DNA of 64,000 nt from Roseiarcus sp963780825. Its GTDB lineage: Bacteria > Pseudomonadota > Alphaproteobacteria > Rhizobiales > Beijerinckiaceae. Positions 36,304 to 44,509 of the stretch are shown here, piece by piece. The position numbers were made by a program, and so were the translations under genes. The notes under the pieces were generated by a model that was not told the DNA's origin, made no database searches, and worked only from the letters and a program-made list of their open reading frames with translations. Numbering within the stretch: position 1 is the first letter of the stretch; every line of letters starts with the position of its first letter. The stretch covers positions 124,001-188,000 of the forward strand of contig CAWADL010000014.1 in assembly GCA_963780825.1 (NCBI GenBank). The letters run 5' to 3'.

Positions 36304-38134
36304 CTAGACCCAGCGCGGAGCTGTCGCCTTCTCCAACCAATCCCGCGTGGTCTCTTCCAAACCGGGCGCAAGCGCCTCGCGCACCCACGCGTGATAAGCG
36401 TTGATCCAGGCAATCTCCGCTTCGGTCAGCAAACCCCGGTCGACCGGCCTGAGATCAATCGGCGCCAGCGATATCGTTTCGAAACCGAGCATCTCCCGCT
36501 CCGCGCCGGGGATCGCCTTGCGCACGACCACGAGCAGGTTCTCGATGCGGATGCCGAACCGCTCTGGAGCATAGTAGCCCGGTTCGTTGGAGACGATCAT
36601 GCCCGGCCGAAGCGCGACAGCCGCCGTCTTGGCGATGCGCTGCGGCCCTTCATGGACCGACAGATAGACGCCGACGCCGTGCCCGGTTCCATGATCGAAA
36701 TCCGCCCCGATGTCCCACAGCGCGCGGCGCGCGAAGGCGTCGATCTGCGCGCCCGACGTGCCCTCGGGAAACGTGCAGGTGGCGACGGCGATGTGTCCTT
36801 TGAGCACGCGCGTATAGCGATCAATCATATCCGGCGACGGCTCGCCGACGGCGATCGTGCGCGTGATGTCGGTGGTGCCTTCCTCATACTGGGCGCCGCT
36901 GTCGATCAGGAACAGACCCGGCGCGATCGGGATGTCCGATGCTTCGCCAACGCGATAATGCGGCAGCGCAGCGTGTGGCCCCGCCGCTGAGATCGTCGGG
37001 AACGAAATATCGCGGAAGCTCGGCGCCTGCGATCGAAACGCCTCCAACTGAACCGCCGCGTCGATTTCCGTGCGCGGTTCGTTGGCGCCCTCGCGGTCGA
37101 ACCATTCCAGGAACTGCACGACCGCCGCGCCATCGATCAGATGCGCCCGCCGCGAGCTCTCGATTTCGACATCGTTCTTGCACGCTTTCATTAGGGTGAT
37201 CGGGTCGGCGGCCAGCGCGAACTTGCCGCCCGCTTCGCGGAAAACATCGATCAATTTGTAGGCCGCCGTCGCTTTGTCGAAAGCAATTTTGCGTTGCGCC
37301 TTGGCTTGCTCGACCAGGAAAGTTTCGATCTCTGATGGCTCGACGAACCTCAGCGATAGCTTCGATGCGTTCGCGCACCGGCGCCGACAATTTCGTCGCC
37401 GCGACGAACAGAGCCGGCCTTCCCTCCCGCGGCACAAAGGCGAAGGCCAGCGGCAGGGGGATGTGCGCGATGTCGGAGCCGCGGATGTTGAACAACCAGG
37501 CGACATTGTGCGCGTCGCTGATGAACAGGCCGTCCGCGCCAAAACCCTCGGCGCGCAGCCGCGCAAGCTTCGCCTCGGCGGTCTCGCCGCTAAGCCGCAA
37601 CGGCCGCGCGGAGACGGGACCGTTCGGCGGACCCGGCCGGTCGGTCCACAAATCGTCGATCGGGTTGGTCTTGACCGCTGCGAATTCGGCGCTCAGCCCA
37701 GTGCAAAGCTCCGTGAAGCTCTGAACGAAATCGTAGGTGTGATTCCAGGGATCGAAGCCGAGCCGATCGCCTGGACGAAGGTTTTCCTTCAGCCAGTCCT
37801 GCGCCGCTTTCTCGCCGGCGGGGCGGCAGTCAAAGACGCTGCGATCGGTCTGCGCGGCCGCCTGAACCGTGTAGCGGCCGTCGACGAACAGGGCGGCTTT
37901 GTCCTTCAGGACGATCGCAAGGCCGGCCGAGCCGGAAAAGCCCGTCGCCCAGAGGAGCCGCTCTTGGTCGGGCGGCAGATATTCATTCTGGTGCCGATCG
38001 GCGCGCGGAATGACGAAACCGGAAAGCCCCTGCGCGGCGAGGCGTGCGCGCAATCCGGCGATGCGCTCGCCGACCGCGGCCGGGCCACCCAAGTCGGCGA
38101 AGGATTGATGTTTTGTCGCAAGCGTTGTCGGCAT
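36304..38134 (-). CDS. Xaa-Pro aminopeptidase (M24B, PepP-like)
   Basis: About 609 residues, the long three-domain type of aminopeptidase P, which removes the first residue when proline is second. N-terminal creatinase-like domains: 'GLRARLAAQGLSGFVIPRAD' and 'LLWATGFSGSAGLAIVLKDK'. The catalytic pita-bread domain has the metal ligands in 'LFLIDSGAQYEEGTTDITRT' (two Asp), 'DHGTGHGVGVYLSVHEGPQR' (His) and 'IVSNEPGYYAPERFGIRIEN' (Glu), and a late Glu in the 'EMLGFETISLAPIDLRPVD' block. One shift lies near 37343. The ATG at 38134 is followed by 'MPTTLATKHQSFADLGG'. Confidence 0.92.
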
Positions 38135-38212
38135 CAGTTCCTCGAATAAGCGCGTTCTGTCATACGGCGCGGCGGCTTGACCCTTAAGTCCGGCTCGATT
38201 ACGCCGCAGCGC

Positions 38213-38671
38213 ATGACGACGCTACCGGAACTCCGCGCGCTCGGCCACGCCTCGAAAATCCCGGATGCGCCCGACACGCGCACTCTGGAGCGCGTGCCCA
38301 ATCCGCATCCCGACGTCGACTATGTCGCGCGCTTCGCCGCACCAGAATTCACGTCCATATGCCCCGTCACCGGCCAGCCCGATTTCGCGCATCTGGTGAT
38401 CGACTATGTCCCGGATCGATGGCTCATCGAGTTGAAATCGCTGAAACTGCATCTGGCGAGCTTCCGCAATCACGGCGCGCTGCACGAGGATTGCACAGTC
38501 GGCATCGGCAAGGAGATCGCCAAGCTGATCGAGCCGCGCTGGCTCCGGATCGGCGGCTATTGGTATCCGCGCGGCGGCATTCCGATTGACGTTTTCTGGC
38601 AGACCGGCGAATTGCCGAAAGGCGTCTGGGCGCCGGACCAGGGCGTCGCGCCCTACCGCGGCCGCGGCTGA
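38213..38671 (+). CDS. queF: NADPH-dependent 7-cyano-7-deazaguanine reductase QueF
   Basis: 152 residues from the ATG at 38213, the short unimodular QueF type. It reduces preQ0 to preQ1 in queuosine tRNA biosynthesis. The nucleophilic Cys and following residues are in 'APEFTSICPVTGQPDFAHL'. The QueF motif is 'WLIELKSLKLHLASFRNHGA' and the catalytic Asp lies in 'LHEDCTVGIGKEI'. A TTG at 38177 would add 12 residues, but the ATG fits the family. No other queuosine genes are near. Confidence 0.95.
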   Translation: MTTLPELRALGHASKIPDAPDTRTLERVPNPHPDVDYVARFAAPEFTSICPVTGQPDFAHLVIDYVPDRWLIELKSLKLHLASFRNHGALHEDCTVGIGKEIAKLIEPRWLRIGGYWYPRGGIPIDVFWQTGELPKGVWAPDQGVAPYRGRG

Positions 38672-38691
38672 GTATTTAACGGGAGGAACAC

Positions 38692-39432
38692 ATGGGCCGC
38701 TTGACCGGCAAGACCGCGCTATTGACCGCCGCCGCCGCCGGGATCGGGCGCGCGACCGCCGAAGCCTTTGCCGCCGAAGGCGCGCGGGTGATCGCCACCG
38801 ACCTCAACGAGAGCGGATTGTCCGGGCTGAAGGCCGAAGCGCGAAAACTCGACGTGCGCTCGACCGAGGCGGTCGAGGCGCTGGCGAAAGAGGTCGGCCC
38901 GATCGACGTGTTGTTCAACTGCGCCGGCTTTGTGCATCACGGGACGGCGCTGGATTGCTCGGACGCGGATTGGGATTTTTCCTTCGATCTCAACGTGAAG
39001 GCGATGCATCGGACGATCCGCGCGTTCTTGCCGGGCATGCTGGCGAAGGGCGGCGGATCGATCGTCAACGTGGCCTCCGCGGCGTCCTCGGTGCGCGGTA
39101 TCCCCAACCGCTATGTCTATGGGGCCTCGAAAGCGGCGGTGATCGGGCTGACGAAGTCCGTGGCGGCCGACTACATCCGCAAGGGGGTTCGTTGCAACGC
39201 GATCTGTCCCGGTACGGTGGAGAGCCCGTCGCTGGAGGGGCGCATCTCGACGCTGGCTTCCCAATCCGGGCAGTCGGTCGAGACGGTTCGCCAGCTGTTC
39301 GTCGATCGCCAGCCGATGGGGCGGCTAGGGAAGGCTTCGGAGATCGCGGCGTTGGCGGTGTATCTGGCCTCCGAGGAAAGCGGGTTTACGACGGGGCAGA
39401 TACACTTGGCGGATGGCGGGTTTGCGCTTTGA
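38692..39432 (+). CDS. Short-chain dehydrogenase/reductase
   Basis: 246 residues, intact. Cofactor motif 'LLTAAAAGIGRATAEAFAAE' (T-A-x3-G-I-G instead of T-G-x3-G-x-G), Asp in 'RVIATDLNESGL' indicating NAD preference, 'VLFNCAGFVHHGTALD', Ser in 'GSIVNVASAASSVRG' and 'NRYVYGASKAAVIGLTKSVA' with Tyr and Lys. It resembles the DHRS6/BDH2 and 2-keto-3-deoxy-fuconate dehydrogenase group; the exact substrate is unknown. The ATG follows 'GGGAGGAACAC', 20 bases after queF. Confidence 0.88.
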   Translation: MGRLTGKTALLTAAAAGIGRATAEAFAAEGARVIATDLNESGLSGLKAEARKLDVRSTEAVEALAKEVGPIDVLFNCAGFVHHGTALDCSDADWDFSFDLNVKAMHRTIRAFLPGMLAKGGGSIVNVASAASSVRGIPNRYVYGASKAAVIGLTKSVAADYIRKGVRCNAICPGTVESPSLEGRISTLASQSGQSVETVRQLFVDRQPMGRLGKASEIAALAVYLASEESGFTTGQIHLADGGFAL

Positions 39433-39466
39433 GGCGACGACGCTGGTCCTTGCCAACAGGCCACGA

Positions 39467-39485
39467 CGTATGGCAATGTCATACG
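39467..39485. promoter_or_regulatory. Candidate operator of the TacAT-like module
   Basis: 'CGTATG' and 'CATACG' are perfect inverted arms around 'GCAATGT', ending two bases before the antitoxin start. RHH antitoxins with GNAT toxins typically bind such spaced GTAT/ATAC sites to repress their own operon. Confidence 0.5.
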
Positions 39486-39486
39486 C

Positions 39487-39762
39487 ATGACCGCTATCTC
39501 CAGTTCGACCATTCTTAGCGTCAGAGTCAGCAGCGACGAGCGCGCACTGCTTGAAGCGGCGGCGGAGCAATCCCGCACAAACCTTAGCGACTTCGTACGT
39601 CGCAAGGCGATCGAGGCCGCGGAGGCGGAAATTCTCGAACGAACCAATGTCGTGATACCGAAGGCGGACTGGGAGGCTTTCGAGGCCTGGGCGCGGCGGC
39701 CGCCAAAGACAAATGCCGGGCTGCGAGACTTGATTGATCTGACACCTACCTGGGAGCGGTAG
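39487..39762 (+). CDS. DUF1778 ribbon-helix-helix antitoxin (TacA-like)
   Basis: 91 residues. The N-terminus 'ILSVRVSSDERALLEAAAEQ' and 'SRTNLSDFVRRKAIEAAEAE' forms a ribbon-helix-helix DNA-binding domain, and the C-terminal part ('DWEAFEAWARRPPKTNAGLR') should wrap the toxin. It is the first gene of a type II toxin-antitoxin pair; its stop shares one base with the start of the GNAT toxin gene. Confidence 0.9.
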   Translation: MTAISSSTILSVRVSSDERALLEAAAEQSRTNLSDFVRRKAIEAAEAEILERTNVVIPKADWEAFEAWARRPPKTNAGLRDLIDLTPTWER

Positions 39763-40274
39763 TGTCGCTTCCGCCGCCTCGCCCCTTGGCCGAGAGCGAC
39801 GATTGTGAGCGGTTCGATTGCGGTCGGGAAGCGCTCAACCACTGGTTCAAGCGTCACGCTTGGAAAAACCACGCCAGTGGCGCGTCTCGCGTCAACGTCA
39901 TCGAAGATGCCGAAGCTGGGCGAATTGTTGGCTTCGTCAGCCTGAGCGCAGCGCAAATCGAGCGCGCGTTTTTGCCAAAAGCCCGCCAGCGCAATAGCCC
40001 CGATCCGATCCCCGTGACTTTGCTGGGTCAACTCGCGGTCGACAGGGACTACCAGGGCCAGCGTCATGCGGCTTCGCTTTTGAAATTTGCCTTGCTCACA
40101 GCGTGGCGCGCATCGCAGCGGGTTGGAAGCTCCGGCGTGCTGACGCATCCGCTCGACGATAGTGTCCGAGGTTTCTATGCGCGCTGGGGTTTCACCGATC
40201 TGCCGTTCGATCCCAGGCGCGCCATGCTTATCCGAATGATTGATATCGACGCGACATTGCGGTCCGAAGGCTAG
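39762..40274 (+). CDS. GNAT-family toxin (TacT-like)
   Basis: 170 residues, GTG start overlapping the antitoxin stop by one base. Toxins of this group acetylate charged aminoacyl-tRNAs and block translation. Visible parts are 'CGREALNHWFKRHAWKNHAS' at the N-terminus, the acetyl-CoA-binding loop 'LAVDRDYQGQRHAASLLKFA' (a Q-G-Q-R-H version of the Q/R-x-x-G-x-G/A motif) and 'SVRGFYARWGFTDLPFDPRR' with the catalytic Tyr seen in TacT and AtaT. Full length and apparently active. Confidence 0.9.
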   Translation: MSLPPPRPLAESDDCERFDCGREALNHWFKRHAWKNHASGASRVNVIEDAEAGRIVGFVSLSAAQIERAFLPKARQRNSPDPIPVTLLGQLAVDRDYQGQRHAASLLKFALLTAWRASQRVGSSGVLTHPLDDSVRGFYARWGFTDLPFDPRRAMLIRMIDIDATLRSEG

Positions 40275-40304
40275 CGCTTCCGCTAAAACGCCATTTGCAA
40301 TCAA

Positions 40305-40505
40305 TCACCCGCGCCCGAACTGCCGCCGAAACTCGGCGTCGCGCTTTTCGCCGTAATAGTTGTTGATCGCGAAGAACGCCCAGATCGCCGCCGGCAGCCA
40401 GCCGATCAGGGTGATCTGCAGGATCAGGCAGATGATGCCCGAGATCGGCATGCCCATGGTGAAGAAGGAAAGCCACGGCAGGAACAGAGCGATCAGGTAG
40501 CGCAT
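40305..40505 (-). CDS. Pmp3/YqaE-family small membrane protein
   Basis: 66 residues with two transmembrane helices, 'LIALFLPWLSFFTMGM' and 'IICLILQITLIGWLPAAIWA', and the family-like 'WAFFAINNYYGEKRDAEF' end. Pmp3/UPF0057 proteins are small hydrophobic stress-related inner-membrane proteins. The ATG at 40505 is preceded by 'GGAGGAGG', a strong ribosome site. Confidence 0.85.
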   Translation of the reverse strand: MRYLIALFLPWLSFFTMGMPISGIICLILQITLIGWLPAAIWAFFAINNYYGEKRDAEFRRQFGRG

Positions 40506-40544
40506 GTCGACCTCCTCCTCCCAAATAAAACAGCGAATTCGTCT

Positions 40545-41003
40545 TTACGAGGGCGCGCCCGCGAGAAATCGTCTGACCTCCGGCAGCGCCTCAAGCCCAG
40601 CGCGCTCCTCCGCCGTCGGCAGTTGCGGGCGGTCGCGCTCGGCGTCGACCATGCAGAGAAAACCGAGGGGCGCCTCCGCCGTGGCGCGGAACTGATGCCA
40701 GGCCCAGGCGGGCACAGTGACGAGATCGAGCGGCCCAAGATCTAGCACCTTATCGCCGACCAACGCCTGCCCCTTGCCGCGCAGGATGGTGACGGCGTGC
40801 GCGTGCTGGTGGCGCTCCAGCGTCGTCCAGCCGTCGGGCGCCACCTCGAAATAGCGCAGCTCGCCGCGAAGATCGGGCGCCGAGGCCAGCACCTGCCGGG
40901 TCACGCCGCGATATGGCGCGGTCGCCTCGTCCTTGTAGGCGCGGAGATCGACGCCCTCCCAGCGGAAATCGCTGAGCGACTTGCGCAGCAAAGGTTCGGT
41001 CAT
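40545..41003 (-). CDS. Cupin-domain protein coupled to the RuBisCO-like protein
   Basis: 152 residues, intact, single cupin. Metal ligands are His65, His67 and/or His69 in 'TTLERHQHAHAVTILRGKG' and His103 in 'VTVPAWAWHQFRATAEAP'. A Cys is at residue 117 in 'LGFLCMVDAERDRP'. The ATG at 41003 overlaps the stop of the RuBisCO-like gene (ATGA). In Rhodospirillum rubrum a Mn cupin, methylthioxylulose-5-phosphate methylsulfurylase, works right after a RuBisCO-like isomerase and depends on a Cys near the metal. This gene fits that partner in size, position and residues, but the equivalence is inferred. Confidence 0.75.
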   Translation of the reverse strand: MTEPLLRKSLSDFRWEGVDLRAYKDEATAPYRGVTRQVLASAPDLRGELRYFEVAPDGWTTLERHQHAHAVTILRGKGQALVGDKVLDLGPLDLVTVPAWAWHQFRATAEAPLGFLCMVDAERDRPQLPTAEERAGLEALPEVRRFLAGAPS

Positions 41004-42113
41004 AGCTCAACCCTGTATTCGTGCTCCGCCACGGCGCGCGCGAACGCGGCGGTTTCGGCGATCAGCGTTTCCGGCGGCGCCGCGAGCAGCGCGCCGCCAA
41101 TCAGCAACATTGTGTCGCGTCCGTAAAAATCCAGCATCTCGCCGACCCGCGTCGTCGTCATGCCGCCCGCTGGCGTCGGCGCCGCTGATTTGAAGTCGCC
41201 CCACGGGCCGCGAAGTGCGCTCGCCAACGACAAGCACGTCTGGCGGGAATAGCCGAAGCGGCCGCCGTAATTCGGAAACACGCCGACATCGCCGCCGACG
41301 AGGCGGAATAGCCGCATCAGCGCCGGCGGGGCGATGCGCGCCGCGCCGCCCATCGTGGGATGGGCGAAGAAGAACAGGTCGCGGTTCTCCGCCGCCAACG
41401 CCTGCGCGTTCGAAAGCCCGGCGAGCATCGGCGCGATGAGCAAAGCGTCAATACCGGCCTCGCGAGCGAGCGCAACCTGCTGGCGCATTCGCACGTAGTT
41501 GCCGCTGAGGCTCGGGACATAGGCGGTGAGCCGCCCGGTTGTTTCCGCCGCCCGGCGGCACGCGCTTGCGACGGCCGCGACGCGGGCGGCGAAGGGCGAA
41601 TAGGCCTGGTCCGCGAGGCCGTGATCGTCCTTGATGAAATCGCAGCCGCCGAGTGCGAAAGCCTCGGCAAGATCGCCGAGGCGCGCGGGCGGAAGGCCCT
41701 GCGGCTTCAGCGCCACGCAGGTGAGGGCGCGCCCTGTGGCCCCGGCTCGCTTGCGCAAACCCGACAGTCCCTGGCCGGGGCCGGGGAAGCGCGAAAGCAG
41801 ATCCTCAGGCAGGCGGAAGTCGATCAGCTCGACGTCCTCCTGCAACGAGGAATTACCGTAGAGCATATTGAGCAACTGGCCGGCGTCGTCGCCGACCGTA
41901 GCGGCGCCCAGCCCGATCTCGACCTCGAATACACCGGGCGAGGCTTCGCGGATCGCGCCCGGGTTCGCCGACGATTTCGCGCGCGACATAATCGTCGCGG
42001 ACGGCCTCCAGCGGCGCCTCGATGCTCTGCTCGATGGCGATGCCGCGCGCTCGCGCCTCGATCGAGGCGGCGTCGCTTTTGACCCGATAGACGGCGATGA
42101 TCCTGGCGCTCAC
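41000..42113 (-). CDS. RuBisCO-like protein (form IV)
   Basis: About 370 residues. The N-terminal domain starts at a GTG (42113), 'SARIIAVYRVKSDAASIEAR', and a shift near 41965 leads to 'VFEVEIGLGAATVGDDAGQL' with 'LNMLYGNSSLQEDVELIDFR' and 'LPEDLLSRFPGPGQGLSGLR', as in large subunits. The barrel has 'GCDFIKDDHGLADQAYSP': the carbamylated Lys and two Asp are kept, but His replaces the following Glu of true RuBisCO. 'FFFAHPTMGGAARIAPPALM' and 'FPNYGGRFGYSRQTCLSLA' replace the loop-6 and phosphate-binding regions, so it cannot be a carboxylase. It is coupled to a downstream cupin. Confidence 0.88.
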
Positions 42114-42222
42114 GTCGGCTCCTATCTGTCGAGGCGCGGCGCTTGGCAAGTCTTCCCTAACCGCAAGCCCGCGCGTATACGGGCGCGATTTTCTCGAACA
42201 TAAGCGCGGGATCGAGGTCGGC

Positions 42223-42970
42223 ATGGCTGGGCACAGTCAATTCAAGAACATCATGCACAAGAAGGGGAAGCAGGACGCGATCCGCTCCAAGCTGTTCTCC
42301 AAACTGGCGCGCGAAATTACCGTGGCCGCCAAGATGGGGACGCCCGACCCGAACATGAACCCGCGCCTGCGAATGGCCGTGCTGGCGGCGCGCTCGGAGA
42401 ATATGCCCAAGGACAATATCGAGCGCGCGATCAAGAAGGCCTCGGCCGGCGACACCGAGAGTTACGACGAGGTGCGCTACGAGGGCTATGCGCCGGGCGG
42501 CGTGGCGGTGATCGTCGAGGCGCTGACCGACAACCGCAACCGCACGGCGGGCGAGGTGCGCTCCTACTTTGCCAAGAGCCGGCGGGGCGCTGGCGGAGAC
42601 AGGCGCGGTGTCCTTCATGTTCGATCACGTCGGGCTCATCGTCTACGACAAGGCGTCCGCCAGCGACGACGCGATGCTGGAGGCGGCGATCGACGCCGGC
42701 GCCGACGACGTGCAGTCGGGCTCCGAGGAGCACGAGATCGTCACCTCGATCGAGGCGATGCGGGACGCGCAGAAAGCGCTGGAGGCCAAATTCGGCGAGC
42801 CGCGCAAGGCGTCGATCGTCTGGCGGCCGCAGAACACGATCCCCGTCGATGACGAGGCGGGCGAGAAGATCCTCAAGCTGATCGGCGCGCTGGAGGACAA
42901 CGACGACGTGCAGAACGTGACGGCGAACTTTGAAGTGAGCGACGCGTTGGTGGCGCGGCTGCAGGGGTAA
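42223..42970 (+). CDS. YebC/PmpR-family (TACO1-type) protein
   Basis: About 248 residues. The N-terminus 'MAGHSQFKNIMHKKGKQDAI' and 'RSKLFSKLAREITVAAKMG' is the invariant YebC start; 'ARSENMPKDNIERAIKKASA', 'YDEVRYEGYAPGGVAVIVEA', 'LTDNRNRTAGEVRSYFAKS' and 'RKASIVWRPQNTIPVDDE' follow. One shift near 42583 sits between 'SYFAKS' and 'LAETGAVSFMFDHVG'. The family helps translation of difficult (proline-rich) stretches and was earlier named a transcriptional regulator. It often precedes ruvC, but not here. Confidence 0.95.
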
Positions 42971-42985
42971 GGTTTGTTTGGTTGA

Positions 42986-43120
42986 AGGCGCCACGGCTGC
43001 GGCTCTTCCTCCCCCCTTGTGGGGGAGGGCCGGGGTGGGGGTAGCCGCAAGCTCCGTCCTATCAACCAAGCCGAACCGCCCCCTCCCTTCCCTCCCCCAC
43101 AAGGGGGGGAGGGGATGGCA
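42986..43120. repeat. Palindromic intergenic repeat, family B (copy 3, inverted)
   Basis: 'CTCCCCCCTTGTGGGGGAGG' with 'GCCGGGGTGGGGGTAGCC' on the left is the reverse complement of the right half of the copies at 892 and 32301; 'CCCTCCCCCACAAGGGGGGG' closes the right side. It fills most of the gap between the yebC-like gene and higBA (42971-43238), where no gene is visible. Confidence 0.85.
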
Positions 43121-43238
43121 AGCCGGCGATCACACCCCGTGTTCGCGTCCTCGTGCAGCGCCCCGTCAAACATTTTCTTCCGCGTTCTGCGCTCTTTCAA
43201 GGGGTTGCCGGGACGACACCCCCTTCTCGTAAAACAAA

Positions 43239-43267
43239 TTGACATGCGTACGGCAAAACCGTACGAA
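43239..43267 (+). promoter_or_regulatory. higBA promoter and operator
   Basis: A consensus -35 TTGACA (43239-43244) is followed after 17 bases by TACGAA (43262-43267). The inverted repeat 'CGTACGGCAAAACCGTACG' (43247-43265; 7-base arms, 5-base spacer) covers the spacer and -10. Binding of the HigA antitoxin there would repress the operon. Confidence 0.75.
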
Positions 43268-43274
43268 CGAGCAA

Positions 43275-43559
43275 ATGCGAGTTCGCTCGGCGCGGCATAG
43301 GGGTCTGAAGGCGCTCATCGAATCTGATGATGGAAAAGGCATTAGGGGAGATCAACTGAAGCGAGTGCGCAATATCATCGCGGCGCTTATTCATGCTGAG
43401 AACATGGACGAGGTGAGCGGGCCGCCCGGCTGGCGGATCCACCAACTCTTCGGCGACCGAGCCGGCACATGGAGCATTTCCGTTTCAGGAAACTGGCGCA
43501 TCACATTTGATCTGGTTGCGGGCGACATCTCCAACCTGGATTTGGAGGATTATCACTGA
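43275..43559 (+). CDS. higB: HigB-like RelE-superfamily toxin
   Basis: 94 residues from the ATG at 43275. The family pattern is clear: 'ARHRGLKALIESDDGKGI', 'LKRVRNIIAALIHAENMDEV', 'PGWRIHQLFGDRAGTWSISV' and 'SGNWRITFDLVAGDISNLDL' with the closing 'EDYH'. HigB toxins cut mRNA on the ribosome. The toxin gene comes first, as is usual for higBA, and overlaps higA (TGATGA). The start is inferred, since a TTG at 43239 is also in frame but coincides with the -35 box. Confidence 0.9.
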   Translation: MRVRSARHRGLKALIESDDGKGIRGDQLKRVRNIIAALIHAENMDEVSGPPGWRIHQLFGDRAGTWSISVSGNWRITFDLVAGDISNLDLEDYH

Positions 43560-43879
43560 TGAGCGACGCGATCTCGAAAATGGGTATGAAGCCGCCGCAT
43601 CCTGGGGCGTTCATCCGTGAGGAAATCCTCGATGAACTGGGTCTGCCGGTGGCGCGGGCCGCGGAAGTTCTTGGCGTTCGCCGTGCGACCCTCTCCGATC
43701 TCGTCAATGAAAAGGCCGCCCTCTCGGCGGAAATGGCGCTGAGGATCGAGAAGGCGTTCGGGGTCAACATGGATATGCTGCTGCGGCTGCAAGCGGGCTA
43801 CGACAGCGCAAGCATGCGCGAACGCGCTGACGAAATCGCTGTTCAGCGCTTCATGCCCGAGCAGGCGACCCACGGCTAG
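43559..43879 (+). CDS. higA: HigA-like XRE-family antitoxin
   Basis: 106 residues. 'MKPPHPGAFIREEILDELGL' is the standard HigA start (H-P-G-x-x-L/I-R-E), then the helix-turn-helix 'PVARAAEVLGVRRATLSDLV' and 'NEKAALSAEMALRIEKAFGV'. It neutralises HigB and represses the operon, probably at the inverted repeat 43247-43265. Confidence 0.93.
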   Translation: MSDAISKMGMKPPHPGAFIREEILDELGLPVARAAEVLGVRRATLSDLVNEKAALSAEMALRIEKAFGVNMDMLLRLQAGYDSASMRERADEIAVQRFMPEQATHG

Positions 43880-43924
43880 CCCGCTCACACAGCCGGCGTT
43901 TTGTGGAATCTAAGTCGTGGAGCC

Positions 43925-43969
43925 TGTAGCCGCGATCTCAAGATCGCGGTCGTCGTGAGATCGAGCCTC
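43925..43969. repeat. Palindromic repeat, family D ('GTAGCC...GGCTAC')
   Basis: 'GTAGCCGCGATCTCAAGATC' continuing 'GCGGTCGTCGTGAGATCGAG' contains the hairpin 'CGCGATCTcaAGATCGCG'. The right end is decayed. It is related to the elements at 49101 and 55818. Confidence 0.6.
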
Positions 43970-44032
43970 ACCAAATAGTCGAAAACGGTGGCCCGGGCCG
44001 CCGCTCCGGAGGCGGGGCTCCTGTTGTCCGCA

Positions 44033-44395
44033 TCATTGCGCGGAAAAATACGTCAACAACACTTTGCCTTTATCGCCAACCACGCACACCAGCGAGCGCG
44101 GCTTGCTCGATTTCGTCTTTTCGATCGATACGTCGCCGACGACGACGGCGCGCACGGCCTCGTCGCCGATCTTCTTCTCCATCTTGAAGATGCGCACGCT
44201 GTCCGGGTCAATCGCGACGTCTTTGATGGTGGGCGTCGTCTCCTTTAGGGCGATCAGGCCGGAGGCGCGGCAGGCGTCGACTTCGGGCGTCTCTGGGTTT
44301 GAGGACTGCTGTTGCTCCTGCGCGGCCACCGCCGCCAGGCTCCCGCTCAGAACCGCCGCGGGAAGGAAGATTTTCGCAAGAAGAAAGCGCCGCAT
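44033..44395 (-). CDS. Exported hypothetical protein (120 aa)
   Basis: 120 residues with a signal peptide ('LAKIFLPAAVLSGSLAAVAA') and a small mature domain containing two Cys ('EVDACRASGLIALKETTPTI' and 'RSLVCVVGDKGKVLLTYFSA'), which may form a disulfide. The stretch 'IKDVAIDPDSVRIFKMEKKI' looks like a beta-sandwich start. I recognise no named family; similar short exported proteins of rhizobia and Methylocystaceae are annotated as hypothetical. It is a single gene on its strand. Confidence 0.65.
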   Translation of the reverse strand: MRRFLLAKIFLPAAVLSGSLAAVAAQEQQQSSNPETPEVDACRASGLIALKETTPTIKDVAIDPDSVRIFKMEKKIGDEAVRAVVVGDVSIEKTKSSKPRSLVCVVGDKGKVLLTYFSAQ

Positions 44396-44509
44396 TTCAA
44401 GCTCCTATTTTTAGGTCCTGATAGCAACGCTAATTTCTTGCGTAAGTTCCAAAGTTCTTTGTTAACACTTTATTAGGAACGTCAATGCTCGCCAAAATTG
44501 TCCGCGCCG

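Noticed and set aside
40545..42113. Functional RuBisCO for CO2 fixation
   Set aside because: The catalytic Glu after K-D-D is His, the loop-6 region is replaced, and no small subunit, phosphoribulokinase or CbbR is present.
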